The notes below the pieces were generated by a model. That model searched no databases, was not told the DNA's origin, and worked only from the letters and a program-made list of their open reading frames with translations. This document shows, in pieces, positions 9,501 through 17,890 of a DNA stretch of 64,000 nucleotides. How positions within the stretch are numbered: position 1 is the first letter of the stretch; every line of letters begins with the position of its first letter. Origin of the DNA: Paenibacillus sp. Soil766 (GTDB lineage Bacteria; Bacillota; Bacilli; Paenibacillales; NBRC-103111); contig NZ_LMSJ01000001.1 of the NCBI RefSeq assembly GCF_001428105.1, positions 835-64,834 on the forward strand, read 5' to 3'. The position numbers and the translations under genes were made by a program.

Positions 9501-10674
9501 AACTGGCAAGGTACTCCGATATGTATTCCGCAATAGCGAGAGTATTCTGGATTCGCAAAATCCGCCTGCCCAGCAAAAATACTGGGGTTCGTCGACAGGC
9601 CTGCTGCTGGACTATGCGGGCAAAAGCATCAACTCCCCGTTCCAGATGAAGCTGGTCAAAGAAGGCAACCAAGTTACTGGATATTACTATAAAGATTCAC
9701 AATGGCTATCCATCGGTTCCACGACTGTGGAGTTTGAAGGAACCGACTTCCTTGCAGGGATCGGGATGTTCTCAGGAAGCGGAAAGCCGCCGGTTAAGGC
9801 AGTCATCTCGCAGCTGGACGTACATGTGGAAGAAGTCCTTTCTTCCGTTTCGATGACTGCGGACAGCATGTATGTAGGTGCAGGAAACTCGGCGGCATTA
9901 ACAGTGACCGGTACGGTATCCGATGGGAATCGAGCAGATCTGAGCCAGGCAACGATCGTGTTCAAAAGCGACAATCCCGCCGTTGCGAGCGTTGATGGCA
10001 ATGGACAAGTGACCGCAACTGGAGAAGGCATCACTTCGGTACATGCATCCGTTACGCTCGGAGGCGTAACCAAGGAAGCGAACGTAGGGCTCTTAGCTGA
10101 TCTCAGTGCACCAACCACGGTAGCTGAATCGGTCTATGGAGCACAGACAGTGGTAGCCCTCTCGGCAACCGACAATCTCTCCGGCGTCGCAAGAACCGAA
10201 TATCGAATCGGTGCCAACGGAACTTGGAACACGTATACGGGACTTATTATAATCGCGCAAGGTGGCACAAATACGGTCCAGTATCGTTCTGTCGATAAAG
10301 CGGGCAATGCAGAAGCAATCAAAACCATTATCATAGGCAGCTTGGACGTCACTGCTCCTACTTTGTCCGTAACATTAGACAAAACAGTAATATGGCCGCC
10401 AAACAAAAAGATAATCGCCATTAAAGCCACTGTGAACGCTAGCGATGCGGATTCTGGCTTGGCATCGGTCATATTGACCTCTATCACCTGCAGCGATCCA
10501 ACCAGCAGCCCAAGCGACATTCAAGCAGCAATCGGTACTTCAGCTACGACGTTCAGTCTGCGAGCAGAAAAGGATCGTACCTATACGATCACCTACGTAG
10601 CTACCGACAACGCAGGCAATAAAACGGTTGTTACCAGCGATGTCACCGTTCCTCGTAATATGGCCGGGAACTAA
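6559..10674 (+). CDS. Secreted right-handed beta-helix protein with carbohydrate-binding and Ig-like domains
   Basis: A 1371-residue protein starting at an ATG about 6 nt after AAGGAGGA. It has a Sec signal peptide ending near residue 33 (PSAFAAA). Residues 35-120 (YYVAPNGND, PFKTI, GDTCIIASGTYRE) are the entry to a right-handed parallel beta-helix. Coils with N-x-I and N-x-V ladders continue to about residue 600, with an insertion near 130-290. A carbohydrate-binding-like sandwich (about 640-770), a bacterial Ig-like domain (about 795-880), a LamG-like or keto-disaccharide-hydrolase-like sandwich (about 890-1090), another Ig-like Big_2 domain (about 1095-1180) and OmpL47-like repeats to the C-terminus follow. 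Beta-helix enzymes of this kind are polysaccharide lyases or glycosidases; I cannot fix the family or substrate. It is the only plus-strand gene of module 1 and shares the operator with the divergent GH36 operon, so it probably supplies the oligosaccharides that the module imports. Confidence 0.8.
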   Translation: MRKKTMLGYGLALTMTLGFVGGLLPVPSAFAAATTYYVAPNGNDAAAVNTEATPFKTINKCAQVMLAGDTCIIASGTYRETVTPTASGTSGQPITFKPAPGATVIVSGTEPISGWTQHTGQIYKADLTWSLGKENQLFVNNGSAVAPLWEARWPNISEYTLPGLKAGVATADAGSATSIVDSDLTQPTDFWKNALVWERGGNAYQGMTSKVTGYNSATHTLTYEPITGDYLELYPRLGSTYFLSGVLGALDAPNEWYVDEAAQKVYLWAPDGGVPSNVEVKKRKTAFNLNGKSFIQMKGIRTFAANITMNGSSNNVLDSIQADYVYFSNFSQNTTNADQLNGGISIVGDNNEIKNSKIAYSSGTLINIEGNSNRIVNNVIRDGSYMASYDPLVKLSSGTSNLINHNDIRNSGRFNIYWRSGSGEISYNDISNGMWLSRDGALLYSWGADMGNSNIHHNLIHDSKGSDMSVGLYFDNYANNVVAHHNVIYNNDVGIQLNTPGNYRLIYNNTVVNNKTSSVGFWGSPPYNQELFGSRVYNNIFTNSVSLTTDTANGYNTTSSTGVNFVNPSSNDYRLNPGSTAINAGAVIKGITEGYVGPAPDAGAFEFSGADWQAGPDFVNPPSVTYVPIDTPYMNLILNSGFYGNTDKWLKWTTNGTTDVQSVPASPDWQVRGRQFRLKLGPGGAGVEQKITGLKPDTEYKFVAWVYNEPGESIVLGVFNYGGNAIDITAKETQFVRKEITFRTGPTNTDARVRIYKPGSAVGLSYADDTGLIENTPFDSGVSQSLLKDVQFATPTNLFTVGQQGTLNINGTLQNGLPADLSTADVQLVSSDPQVLRINSASNGSASVTALSEGQVTISATVSKDGITKAATQISTVFPTGGSDTGATGWTLKQYGTHSKGFVTVGTDGSYSLVGVGDNVWDKTDDFVYLSKNVHLSDPNIKVTVTATIDTFDFPDPASVGLMLRAQDTADSKHVQFRTDGTGKVLRYVFRNSESILDSQNPPAQQKYWGSSTGLLLDYAGKSINSPFQMKLVKEGNQVTGYYYKDSQWLSIGSTTVEFEGTDFLAGIGMFSGSGKPPVKAVISQLDVHVEEVLSSVSMTADSMYVGAGNSAALTVTGTVSDGNRADLSQATIVFKSDNPAVASVDGNGQVTATGEGITSVHASVTLGGVTKEANVGLLADLSAPTTVAESVYGAQTVVALSATDNLSGVARTEYRIGANGTWNTYTGLIIIAQGGTNTVQYRSVDKAGNAEAIKTIIIGSLDVTAPTLSVTLDKTVIWPPNKKIIAIKATVNASDADSGLASVILTSITCSDPTSSPSDIQAAIGTSATTFSLRAEKDRTYTITYVATDNAGNKTVVTSDVTVPRNMAGN

Positions 10675-10683
10675 ACAGTAGGA

Positions 10684-10732
10684 AATACCAAAAGGAGCTA
10701 AGCGATTTACAGGCTTAGCTCCTTTTGGTATT
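10684..10732. terminator. Bidirectional intrinsic terminator
   Basis: A perfect 20-bp inverted repeat (10684-10703 and 10713-10732, loop of 9 nt) with inner sequence AAAAGGAGCTAAGC. It ends the plus-strand beta-helix gene 10 bp after its stop and may also stop minus-strand transcription arriving from the Gfo/Idh gene at 11078. Confidence 0.85.
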
Positions 10733-10762
10733 CACATTGCAGACTGCGCCGCCCCTTTTCGG

Positions 10763-10993
10763 TACGTTATGGTGGAATGGACACTGAGATTCGTTCAATT
10801 CCAAATAAGAGTCTGCCATAACGTAATTTACTCCACATGGTTGTTCTACATAAAAATAGCGTTACGAAATAACGTAATTTCGACTAAAACGACTGGATTC
10901 GGCTATTTAGCCTCAAATAACGCTGTGTCATAACGCTATTCTTCCGTTTTCTCTACCAGACGAGCAAATAAGATGGCTTCATAACGCTATCTT
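10763..10993. repeat. Cluster of ATAACG-type repeats in a non-coding spacer
   Basis: The 10733-11077 spacer has no credible gene. It holds ATAACGTAATTT or ATAACGCTATT motifs starting at 10818, 10869, 10917, 10930 and 10981, plus an inverted copy (ACGTTATGG) near 10764. Successive copies are about 48-51 bp apart except for one close pair. GCGTTACGAAATAACG (10859-10874) can fold back on itself. Function is unknown. Similar AT-rich interspersed repeats occur in intergenic DNA of some Paenibacillaceae as far as I recall, but I could not check this. Confidence 0.5.
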
Positions 10994-11077
10994 TGCGAGC
11001 GAGCTTCAACCCCGTTAATACGGGATGATTTGTGGTGAATCTAATCTGTCCCATTGCCTCACTGTTTTCTTCCAGTC

Positions 11078-12379
11078 TCACTTTAGCAGCAAGCTGTTCC
11101 AATCAATTTGCAACGATTTTCCGGATACCATGGAAGCATCCGCTCGAAACCCGACAAGGTGTCCGACGATGCTATGCGCCAAAGACGTGGAAAATTGGGC
11201 GGATGCATCTCCTCGTACGACGCGCACAAAATCCTCGACGAGCCGATGATCGCCGCCGCCATGCATATCCCGGCTAACTGGAATATCGACACGGTGCTCG
11301 CTATAAACGCCGCCTTCCCGCAGATGCGGGTAACGCACCACGAAGAAGCCATCCTCGAGCTCTCCGTAGATCTCTCCCTTCGTTCCCGTAATATGTACGG
11401 TACGACAGGCCTTCGCTGCCCCGCCCACCAGATTGTGAACAGCAGTGCTTCCGTTCTCAAATTCCATCATCACCGCCTGGTGATCGACAATATCGTTATC
11501 ACACCTCCATACGCAGCGGCCGAAAGGGTTGTCTGTGCGCAGGCTCTCTAGCTTCTCTTCGTCGCTGAGCCGCACGCCGTCCAGGTAACGTGGCCACACG
11601 TAAACCGGCCACAGCGGTTGATCCACGTACAGCTTCTTCGCCGAGTAGATGCAGTTCTCTTCGATTGCGCAGTCGGCCAGACAACGGGTACCCGATCCTT
11701 GAGGAGCCCGCGACTCGCGGAAATACGAGCGACCGCCGTAGCTGCTCACTTTGACTGGCCGCACCTTCGATTGGAACCAGGTGATGAGGTCGAGGTCATG
11801 GCAGCATTTTTGCATAAGGAAGGACGAACCTCCCCTCTTCTTATTCGCGAATTTGCCGCGAACGAAGGCCGTCGCCATGTGGTGAAAGTCCACATTTTCC
11901 TCGGTTTGAATGTGGAGGATATCTCCGATTGTCCCCTGCTCCAGCTCACGCTTCAACTCCACATAGAACGGAGCATAACGCAGCACATGGCAGATCATGA
12001 CCTTGCGTCCGTAAGCTTGTGCTGTGCGATGCAGCTCCAGCACCTCGTCCTCCGCAATCCCGATCGGCTTCTCCAGCAGCAAGTCGTAGCCTTGCTGCAG
12101 CAGCGGCAGACTCGTCGATACGTGCTGCGCGTCCAAGGTCCCGTTAATCGCCGCATCTGCCAGCTTCGGCCGTGCTACAAGCGCCTCCACATCCGCGAAC
12201 ACCATGTCCTCCGCTAATCCATAACGTTCAGCCGTATGCGCGCGCCGAAGCGGATTCGGGTCCACCACCCCAACTATCCGCATCTGCTCCGGATGCTTCA
12301 GCGCGTAGCTCGCGTAGTTCATATTACGGCTTCCTGCTCCAACGATGATGACCTCTATCGGTTTATTCTCAACTTTCAT
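11078..12379 (-). CDS. Gfo/Idh/MocA-family oxidoreductase
   Basis: A 433-residue protein with an N-terminal Rossmann fold (EVIIVGAGSRNMNYAS) and the family motif LLLEKPIG (catalytic lysine near residue 95). The C-terminal domain is longer than usual and includes cysteine-rich stretches (QKCCHDLDL, CLADCAIEENC). This longer type is common in glycan loci and may oxidise sugars or carry out NAD-assisted glycoside cleavage as in GH109. I chose ATG 12379, preceded by GGGGAG; the longer reading to 12463 lies inside the upstream gene and lacks the motif start. It overlaps the stop of the DUF4091 gene by 11 bp, so the two are translationally coupled and probably act on the same sugar. Confidence 0.85.
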   Translation of the reverse strand: MKVENKPIEVIIVGAGSRNMNYASYALKHPEQMRIVGVVDPNPLRRAHTAERYGLAEDMVFADVEALVARPKLADAAINGTLDAQHVSTSLPLLQQGYDLLLEKPIGIAEDEVLELHRTAQAYGRKVMICHVLRYAPFYVELKRELEQGTIGDILHIQTEENVDFHHMATAFVRGKFANKKRGGSSFLMQKCCHDLDLITWFQSKVRPVKVSSYGGRSYFRESRAPQGSGTRCLADCAIEENCIYSAKKLYVDQPLWPVYVWPRYLDGVRLSDEEKLESLRTDNPFGRCVWRCDNDIVDHQAVMMEFENGSTAVHNLVGGAAKACRTVHITGTKGEIYGELEDGFFVVRYPHLREGGVYSEHRVDIPVSRDMHGGGDHRLVEDFVRVVRGDASAQFSTSLAHSIVGHLVGFRADASMVSGKSLQIDWNSLLLK

Positions 12380-14057
12380 GGCTCTCTCCCCTTCTGGTTG
12401 ACTCCGATGCAACACGTATCGCCCGATTGGCCCTTTCCCGAAGCCCGAGCAGCCATTCCGCATCTGACGGATACCGGCTAAAGCTCAAAGGCTCTGTAAG
12501 CCCCTCTTCAATTAATGCCAGCACACGGTCACGTCCGACCAAACTTTCCAGCAGCTGCAGCGCCCTAAGGTCCTGCAAGCCCTCATAGAACACTTCCATG
12601 CGGATCGACTCTACTGGTCCATCTTCTCCTGGATAGACCAGAAAGGCATCGCCGGATGGGAAGCTGCGGCCAGCGTCCGTCACGCGATACGGATCGATCG
12701 CTTGCAATGAATACTGCGTATTCCAGAAGTTGTAGCCCCAATGCAAGAAGCCAGCAATCTGGAACTTATACAGCTGGACGCCGATCACTCGATTGCGGGC
12801 AGACGGCATGTTGAAGAACCGATTAGATACTTGCCGATACTGCACGCAGCAGTAGTACGTCCACAACTCCGGCACTTGTCGCTCGAGGAAAGGTTCGATG
12901 TGGTCGTTCGCCGGAATCGGCCCTTTCACAAGCCCCTGCTCATAGTACTCAACATTGGTCAGCGCATCGATAGTCGGAAAATTCCCCAAGTGCGCCTGCA
13001 TCAGCTCGCTTGCGCTGCGATACCAGGGCATATGCTCAAGCAAAGGCTCATCCGAGATATGGAAATAGCACCGATTCTCAAGCCCTCGCTCTCGAAGTAA
13101 CGCCGTCAGCGTGGGCAGGTATTGAGACAGGAAGGACTTATACGCCTCCCCAGTCGCATCTGTTTCCCAACCGAAAATACGACGTACCTCTCCCCGTTCC
13201 TCTGCCACCACCTTCGGAGCGTGCTTGGCGCCCCATTGCGTGAACAGATGCGAGAATTCAAAATAATGAATCCCGACCCGATCGCACAGCTCGATCCATC
13301 GAACCAGTCGGCCGAAGCCGAATTCGTACGTGCCGTCCGCCTCCTTCCGCACATCCACTAGCTGAACCGTCGGGCGTTCACCGCCCACCTGAGTATCCAG
13401 CGGAGGCGTGAAGTGCGGCGTGAGCACCATGTTCATACCGTGCCGCACAGCGGTTTGCAGGTATTGCTCAATTAGCTCCCAGTGTGCTTCACTAAAAACC
13501 TCAACCTCGTAGTAATTTGCCAAGCAGTCGGCATGAAACCACTCCGTGTGAATCAACGTCTGTGGGGGCAGCATGGCGGGAATGACTTCCAAGTGAAAGA
13601 GCTCCTCACCAAGCAACTCCCCCGTCATCGCTGCAAACTGTACCGTCACGTCATATTCGCCAGCCGGCGTCTTCTCGTCAAGCTCCAGTGTGACCCATAC
13701 GGATCTCCACTGATAATGGAATCCCACGACGCCCCGCTCACCGACAATAGGGTACAACGGATCTGGATAAAGGCCTGGCGTGACTCGCAGTACATTATCA
13801 TCATGGCGGCGCTGACAAGGGAGCTCCGACGGCGCCAAGCCGACCTCCCGCAAGGTAATGGCTGCTTGTAAGGTGGAAATGACACTCACCTGAATTGGCT
13901 TGGTCAAAGCAGGCGCCCGATAGGCGACTTGAAAATTAAACGTTTCTCCGCGCAAGACGGAGCCCTTCGTGTAAGACTCGGCTCTAAGTTCCTCGTCCGG
14001 AAACACTTTTACTAAGGAATGGAGACAGCGTGTCTCGAATTCGAATACATCCTGCAT
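12369..14057 (-). CDS. DUF4091-domain protein, GH123-like glycoside hydrolase
   Basis: A 562-residue protein with an N-terminal beta-sandwich (about 1-170) and a TIM-barrel domain. HISDEP near residue 340 is the Asp-Glu pair used in substrate-assisted catalysis by GH123 beta-N-acetylgalactosaminidases, and the C-terminal part (HWGYNFWN, FYEGLQDLR) is typical of DUF4091. There is no signal peptide, so it is probably cytoplasmic. A retaining cut at a 2-acetamido sugar is plausible, but many DUF4091 proteins are uncharacterised. I chose ATG 14057 because AAAGGGG precedes it; a longer reading to 14159 runs into the operator. It forms an operon with the downstream Gfo/Idh gene, and tandem operator C lies about 58 bp upstream. 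Confidence 0.75.
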   Translation of the reverse strand: MQDVFEFETRCLHSLVKVFPDEELRAESYTKGSVLRGETFNFQVAYRAPALTKPIQVSVISTLQAAITLREVGLAPSELPCQRRHDDNVLRVTPGLYPDPLYPIVGERGVVGFHYQWRSVWVTLELDEKTPAGEYDVTVQFAAMTGELLGEELFHLEVIPAMLPPQTLIHTEWFHADCLANYYEVEVFSEAHWELIEQYLQTAVRHGMNMVLTPHFTPPLDTQVGGERPTVQLVDVRKEADGTYEFGFGRLVRWIELCDRVGIHYFEFSHLFTQWGAKHAPKVVAEERGEVRRIFGWETDATGEAYKSFLSQYLPTLTALLRERGLENRCYFHISDEPLLEHMPWYRSASELMQAHLGNFPTIDALTNVEYYEQGLVKGPIPANDHIEPFLERQVPELWTYYCCVQYRQVSNRFFNMPSARNRVIGVQLYKFQIAGFLHWGYNFWNTQYSLQAIDPYRVTDAGRSFPSGDAFLVYPGEDGPVESIRMEVFYEGLQDLRALQLLESLVGRDRVLALIEEGLTEPLSFSRYPSDAEWLLGLRERANRAIRVASESTRRGESHES

Positions 14058-14114
14058 ATGAATTCCCCTTTGTTCTCTCGACCTAGAATCAGCGTAACCC
14101 CCTGAAAAAGCAAA

Positions 14115-14170
14115 AGAAAGTGCAAGATTCGCACTTTCTTTGACCAAATGGATGAACAATTTGAACTTTT
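14115..14170 (-). promoter_or_regulatory. Tandem operator C upstream of the DUF4091 operon
   Basis: On the minus strand the proximal element is GAAAGTGCGAATCTTGCAC (starting at 14138) followed by TTTCTT, and the distal element is AAAAGTTCAAATTGTTCAT (starting at 14170): again a 32-bp offset. The proximal element is an inverted repeat (AGAAAGT, 11 nt, ACTTTCT). It occupies the 142-bp spacer between the AraC regulator's stop codon and the DUF4091 start. Confidence 0.6.
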
Positions 14171-14199
14171 ATGCACGATGACGCTTTGAAGCGGTCTGC

Positions 14200-16551
14200 C
14201 TACAAGGACAACGATTTCTTGATGCGGTAATCCTTTGGCGTCGTACCAAAGCGCTTCTTGAACAGCTTGAAGAAGTAGCTCGGTGAGCTGAATCCAACCT
14301 TCTCAGAGATCTCGTTTACCGGCAAATTATTGTTCTCGAGCAGCATGACCGATTTCAACAGTCGAATTTCATTGATGTAATCCGCCACAGAGATCGTCTC
14401 CTGCTTCTTGAAGATACGGCCAACATACGCAGATGACATCCGGAGCATATCAGCGATTTCCTGCAGGCTCAGATTGGGATTGGCGTAATTCGCCTGAATC
14501 ACATCTTTAATCGTATCGATGATAAAATGGTCCTTCGACTCCGTCCCGCGTTTCTGGTCTTCGAAAATCGCACTGAGAATGGCGCCGAACTCCGCAAAGA
14601 TTTCGTCCAGCGTCTCTTTCTCGAATACGAGGCGATCGATGGAGCGAAGATCGATGAGCAGCGGTGACAGCTTATTCTGGTTGATTTCACGGACCGTCTG
14701 TTTGATCAGAATTCCGAGCTGAATCACCGACTGCACGACGGCGTCAGAGCTCATCCCGGCGATCAGCTGGCGCAAGTGCTCCAGCTCCTGGAAGACGCTT
14801 TCCGGATGGCTCGCCTTGATCGCCTCCGCAAATTTCCGTTCGAGCTCAAGCGGGATGTGCGCCTCGAGATTCGCGAGATTGCCCTGCACCATCTTTGGCG
14901 TGATCACGGAGCCGTGGCCAAAATTCATTTTATACAGATGGTAATCCAATGCTTTCTCGTAGCGGGCCGTCAGCTCATGATAATGGGACGCGACATCGCC
15001 AAGCGCTGCCGTGAAGGTGATGTGGTAGTAATCACCAATGATTCGCTGCGCTTGCTGCAGCAGCTTAGTAATGGCTGTGTAGCTTTCCTCTTGGCGCGCG
15101 CCAGCTTCAAAGACCAATACCAGATGCTCCCCGCGAATATCGACAACCTCCCCGCGCAGCTCCTCTGTAACAAACTCTCGAATGATATTGGAGACGGCAA
15201 AATTCAGCAGATTCACATCCACACCGAGCATTTTTTCTTTCAATTCTTCGTAACGATCAAGTTTAAGAACACCTACGATGCACGCTTTTTCCAAATTGAC
15301 GTTCATATATCCGCCCCGTACACACTCGGCCCATTCCTCCGAGGTGAAGGCACGGCTGTCTGTCACTAGCTTACGCAAATAGTACGAACGCACGATTGCT
15401 TCATTACTATCGTGCTTCGTCTGCTCGGTCATGAGCTTCTCGATCAGATGATTGTAGATATGCGAGATGTAGCTGATCTCGTCCCCCTCGTTCGTGCGGT
15501 CCGGCTCGCCGCCAGGCAGCCGCTTCGTCTGTTTGAGAAGCCCATTAATCGGCGAGTATAGGCGGTTAGAGATAACCAAGGAGGCGAAGACGGCAAGAAC
15601 GAGACAAATGGCGGCGACCGTGATGAAGACGATCTTTAACTGATCGACCGCAGCGAGCACGCCTACATACGGTTCGACATCGATAATCACCCAATTGACG
15701 GAACTGTTCACGATGTAGTTGACGATTTGCTTTTCGCCTTGAGCCATATATGTAAATTGGGAAACCTGCCGTTGGGAGGAAGCGATCTGCCGATACACTT
15801 CTTCCTTCAGATCCCCCAGATCTTGGTTGTCTTGAATGTCTGGACTGTACATCTCTTTATTCTGGTCTAGGACGAAAATTCTGTTGGACCGTTTCGAGGA
15901 CTGCCGGTTCGTCAGCTCCAGCTTCTCAAACAGCCATTCTGGCTTGACATTGATGATCAGTGCGCTCTCCTTCTTCGTAAATGCGTCCAGTGAGTCGTAC
16001 ATGAACAAGGAAAATACCTGCTGCGTACGTTCTGGATGTTTGAGGTCCGGGACGTAGCGGAGCGGCATCATCTGCATTTTAAAAATCGGCTTGCCGCCGC
16101 TCAGAAACTCACCGATCCTATTCATTAGATTGCTGGTTGAGCTCGTGATCGCGTCGTCACCGCTCGTGAAGAACATGTCTCGTTTGCTATTGTAGAAGAC
16201 GATCGAGTGAATAAAGGAGTTATATGCGATTGTCTTACTTAACTTGTTTATGCGGTCGGTATCTTCAAAGGTGTCCTGTTCGCCGCTGAATAACAAATGG
16301 GCCATATCGGTATCGTAGAACATAGAGATGGCGAAGTTTTTCACCGTATCATTCATGTAAGTGATGTTGTAGTTGAGCTGAGAAAGCACCTTCTCATTGG
16401 CTTCTTGCTGCGAATCCAAGCTAATCTTCTTGGAATACAGGAAAGCGGACAGCAAGGAGGCCAGCATAACGGATATAATAAGCAGATTAATCGACAGAAT
16501 GATACGCATGAAATATTTCCGTTCCCGATATTTGCGCAAGTAGTTATTCAT
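14200..16551 (-). CDS. Membrane-bound AraC-family transcriptional regulator (YesS-type)
   Basis: A 783-residue regulator. A first membrane helix (about 15-38, IILSINLLIISVMLASLL) and a second (about 307-328, VFITVAAICLVLAVFASLV) bracket an extracytoplasmic sensor region. A HAMP-like linker and a central degenerate GGDEF-like domain (about 400-540) follow, and the last ~100 residues are an AraC HTH pair (LSLQEIADMLRMSS, VNEISEKVGFSSPSYFFKLFK). Proteins of this type sense an extracellular sugar or lipoprotein signal and bind DNA directly, with no separate kinase. It is flanked by two of the four transcription units that carry the shared tandem operator, so it is the best candidate regulator of module 1. 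AAGGGGG precedes the ATG. An isolated half-site-like AAAGTGCAGG occurs upstream at 16718-16727 and could serve autoregulation, though that is weak. Confidence 0.88.
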   Translation of the reverse strand: MNNYLRKYRERKYFMRIILSINLLIISVMLASLLSAFLYSKKISLDSQQEANEKVLSQLNYNITYMNDTVKNFAISMFYDTDMAHLLFSGEQDTFEDTDRINKLSKTIAYNSFIHSIVFYNSKRDMFFTSGDDAITSSTSNLMNRIGEFLSGGKPIFKMQMMPLRYVPDLKHPERTQQVFSLFMYDSLDAFTKKESALIINVKPEWLFEKLELTNRQSSKRSNRIFVLDQNKEMYSPDIQDNQDLGDLKEEVYRQIASSQRQVSQFTYMAQGEKQIVNYIVNSSVNWVIIDVEPYVGVLAAVDQLKIVFITVAAICLVLAVFASLVISNRLYSPINGLLKQTKRLPGGEPDRTNEGDEISYISHIYNHLIEKLMTEQTKHDSNEAIVRSYYLRKLVTDSRAFTSEEWAECVRGGYMNVNLEKACIVGVLKLDRYEELKEKMLGVDVNLLNFAVSNIIREFVTEELRGEVVDIRGEHLVLVFEAGARQEESYTAITKLLQQAQRIIGDYYHITFTAALGDVASHYHELTARYEKALDYHLYKMNFGHGSVITPKMVQGNLANLEAHIPLELERKFAEAIKASHPESVFQELEHLRQLIAGMSSDAVVQSVIQLGILIKQTVREINQNKLSPLLIDLRSIDRLVFEKETLDEIFAEFGAILSAIFEDQKRGTESKDHFIIDTIKDVIQANYANPNLSLQEIADMLRMSSAYVGRIFKKQETISVADYINEIRLLKSVMLLENNNLPVNEISEKVGFSSPSYFFKLFKKRFGTTPKDYRIKKSLSL

Positions 16552-16676
16552 CGATGGATCCCCCTTATCTCCGACTTCTTTTACAGTTCCAATCGCCCCG
16601 GCATCCAGTTCACGGATTGCCTGACCAATACATATATTTCAACATGGAACGCATACTTTCCTTTTCGTAGATAGAC

Positions 16677-16698
16677 ACCCCTCGGTCTTCCGAAGGGT
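16677..16698 (-). terminator. Small hairpin after the hydroxyacid dehydrogenase operon
   Basis: ACCCTTCGG, a 4-nt loop and CCGAGGGGT form a stem with one mismatch, about 55 bp after the dehydrogenase stop and before the AraC regulator gene. No U-run follows, so it may be a weak terminator or an RNA-processing stem. The rest of the 16552-16752 spacer shows no gene. Confidence 0.35.
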
Positions 16699-16752
16699 AT
16701 ACGCTGATTTGGGGGGACCTGCACTTTGAGCTACCGTCACAGATGATCAACC

Positions 16753-17739
16753 TCATGCCAGCAAATGCATCTGCTCTGCCCGAACTTCTCCACTCAGAGG
16801 GCGGCCGTCGAGATAAGCCCGCAGGTCGTTCACCACCGCCTTCGCGATGCGGCCCATGCCATTATTAACGGCTCCTGCGATATGCGGGGTCAGAATCACG
16901 TTCGGCAGCGCGCGCAGCGGATGGTCCTCTTGCGGGGGCTCTGGATCCGTGACGTCGAGACACGCGAATAATCGCCCCTTGCTCAATTCGGCTACGAGCG
17001 CCACCTCGTCGATGACCGAACCGCGGGCTGTATTGATCAGCACACAGGCGTCTTTCATCATCGCCAGCCGCTCGGCGTTAAACATGTGATACGTCTCCGG
17101 CAACGACGGCAAGTGAATGGATACGACGTCGCTCACTCGCAGCAGGTCTTCCAGCTCTAGCTTCTGCGCGCCCATCTCCCTAGCTCGCTCCTCGCTGACG
17201 AACGGGTCATAGAGTACGGTCCTAACGTCGAACTGTTGGAGCAGCTTAATGTAGTGGGAGCCCGCACGCCCTGCTCCGACCACTCCGATCGTAAGACCGT
17301 ACACTTCGCGCACCCGCGAGCCGTCGCCCCAGCCTCCAGCCACTGTCTCCCGGCTAAGCCGCCACATGTCCTTGAGCGACACGATAGTAAAACCGAGCGC
17401 CGTCTCCGCCACTCCTTGGCCAAGCGCTTCAGTCGCGTTGGATACGCGAACCCCGCGCTGCCACAGAGCCTCCGTCACGATCGGCTTAACAGTTCCTGCC
17501 GCATGCAGGACGAGCTTCAAATTCGGTGCGCTCTCCAGCACCCGCTCCGTTAGCGCACAGCAGCCCCATGATGTGATTGCCACATCCGCATCAGCAATCA
17601 GTGCGCGCGCATGCTCTTCTGACGGTTTTCCGCTTTCCTCATTGAGCGTAACTTCACCAAGTTCGCAGAGCTGAGCCAGATGCTCCGGCCCGAATATCCG
17701 CTCCCGCATGTCTTTTCCTTGCAGTAAGGCAATCTTCAC
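16753..17739 (-). CDS. D-isomer-specific 2-hydroxyacid dehydrogenase
   Basis: A 328-residue protein with the Rossmann motif GVVGAGRAGSHY around residue 145, NTARGSVIDE near 232-241 and LTPHIAGA near 285 with the catalytic histidine. The family reduces 2-oxoacids or oxidises D-2-hydroxyacids with NAD(P). I prefer a GTG start at 17739 because GGGAGGA lies 6 nt upstream; an in-frame ATG at 17772 would place that ribosome binding site inside the gene. It is the last gene of the importer operon 21367-16753, after a 150-bp spacer holding only weak inverted repeats (CCCATGGA/TCCATGGG). A sugar-acid substrate made by the GH36-operon enzymes would fit, by inference. Confidence 0.85.
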   Translation of the reverse strand: MKIALLQGKDMRERIFGPEHLAQLCELGEVTLNEESGKPSEEHARALIADADVAITSWGCCALTERVLESAPNLKLVLHAAGTVKPIVTEALWQRGVRVSNATEALGQGVAETALGFTIVSLKDMWRLSRETVAGGWGDGSRVREVYGLTIGVVGAGRAGSHYIKLLQQFDVRTVLYDPFVSEERAREMGAQKLELEDLLRVSDVVSIHLPSLPETYHMFNAERLAMMKDACVLINTARGSVIDEVALVAELSKGRLFACLDVTDPEPPQEDHPLRALPNVILTPHIAGAVNNGMGRIAKAVVNDLRAYLDGRPLSGEVRAEQMHLLA

Positions 17740-17890
17740 TTGAAGTCCTCCCTCATTCTCTTGTTTCATCACATGATCGGCACTTCACTGCCGCTATAGG
17801 GCAAAGCCCATGGAAAGCCTGTGCTATTCCAGAAATACATTTCTGTATTAAGGAGATAGACCAGATAATCCATGGGTTCGTTCGCCAGAT

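Noticed and set aside
10733-11077. Possible CRISPR array or small RNA gene in the repeat-bearing spacer
   Set aside because: Repeats are about 10-12 bp and variable, far shorter than CRISPR repeats, and no promoter-terminator pair for a small RNA is evident.
11618-12217. 199-codon open frame on the plus strand opposite the Gfo/Idh gene
   Set aside because: It is the antisense shadow of a well-supported oxidoreductase; its composition (Arg/Leu/Gln/His-rich) is typical of a complementary-strand artefact.
17808-17874. CCCATGGA/TCCATGGG inverted repeat after the first binding-protein gene as a terminator
   Set aside because: The arms are only 8 bp with a loop of about 50 nt and no U-run; it is too weak to call.
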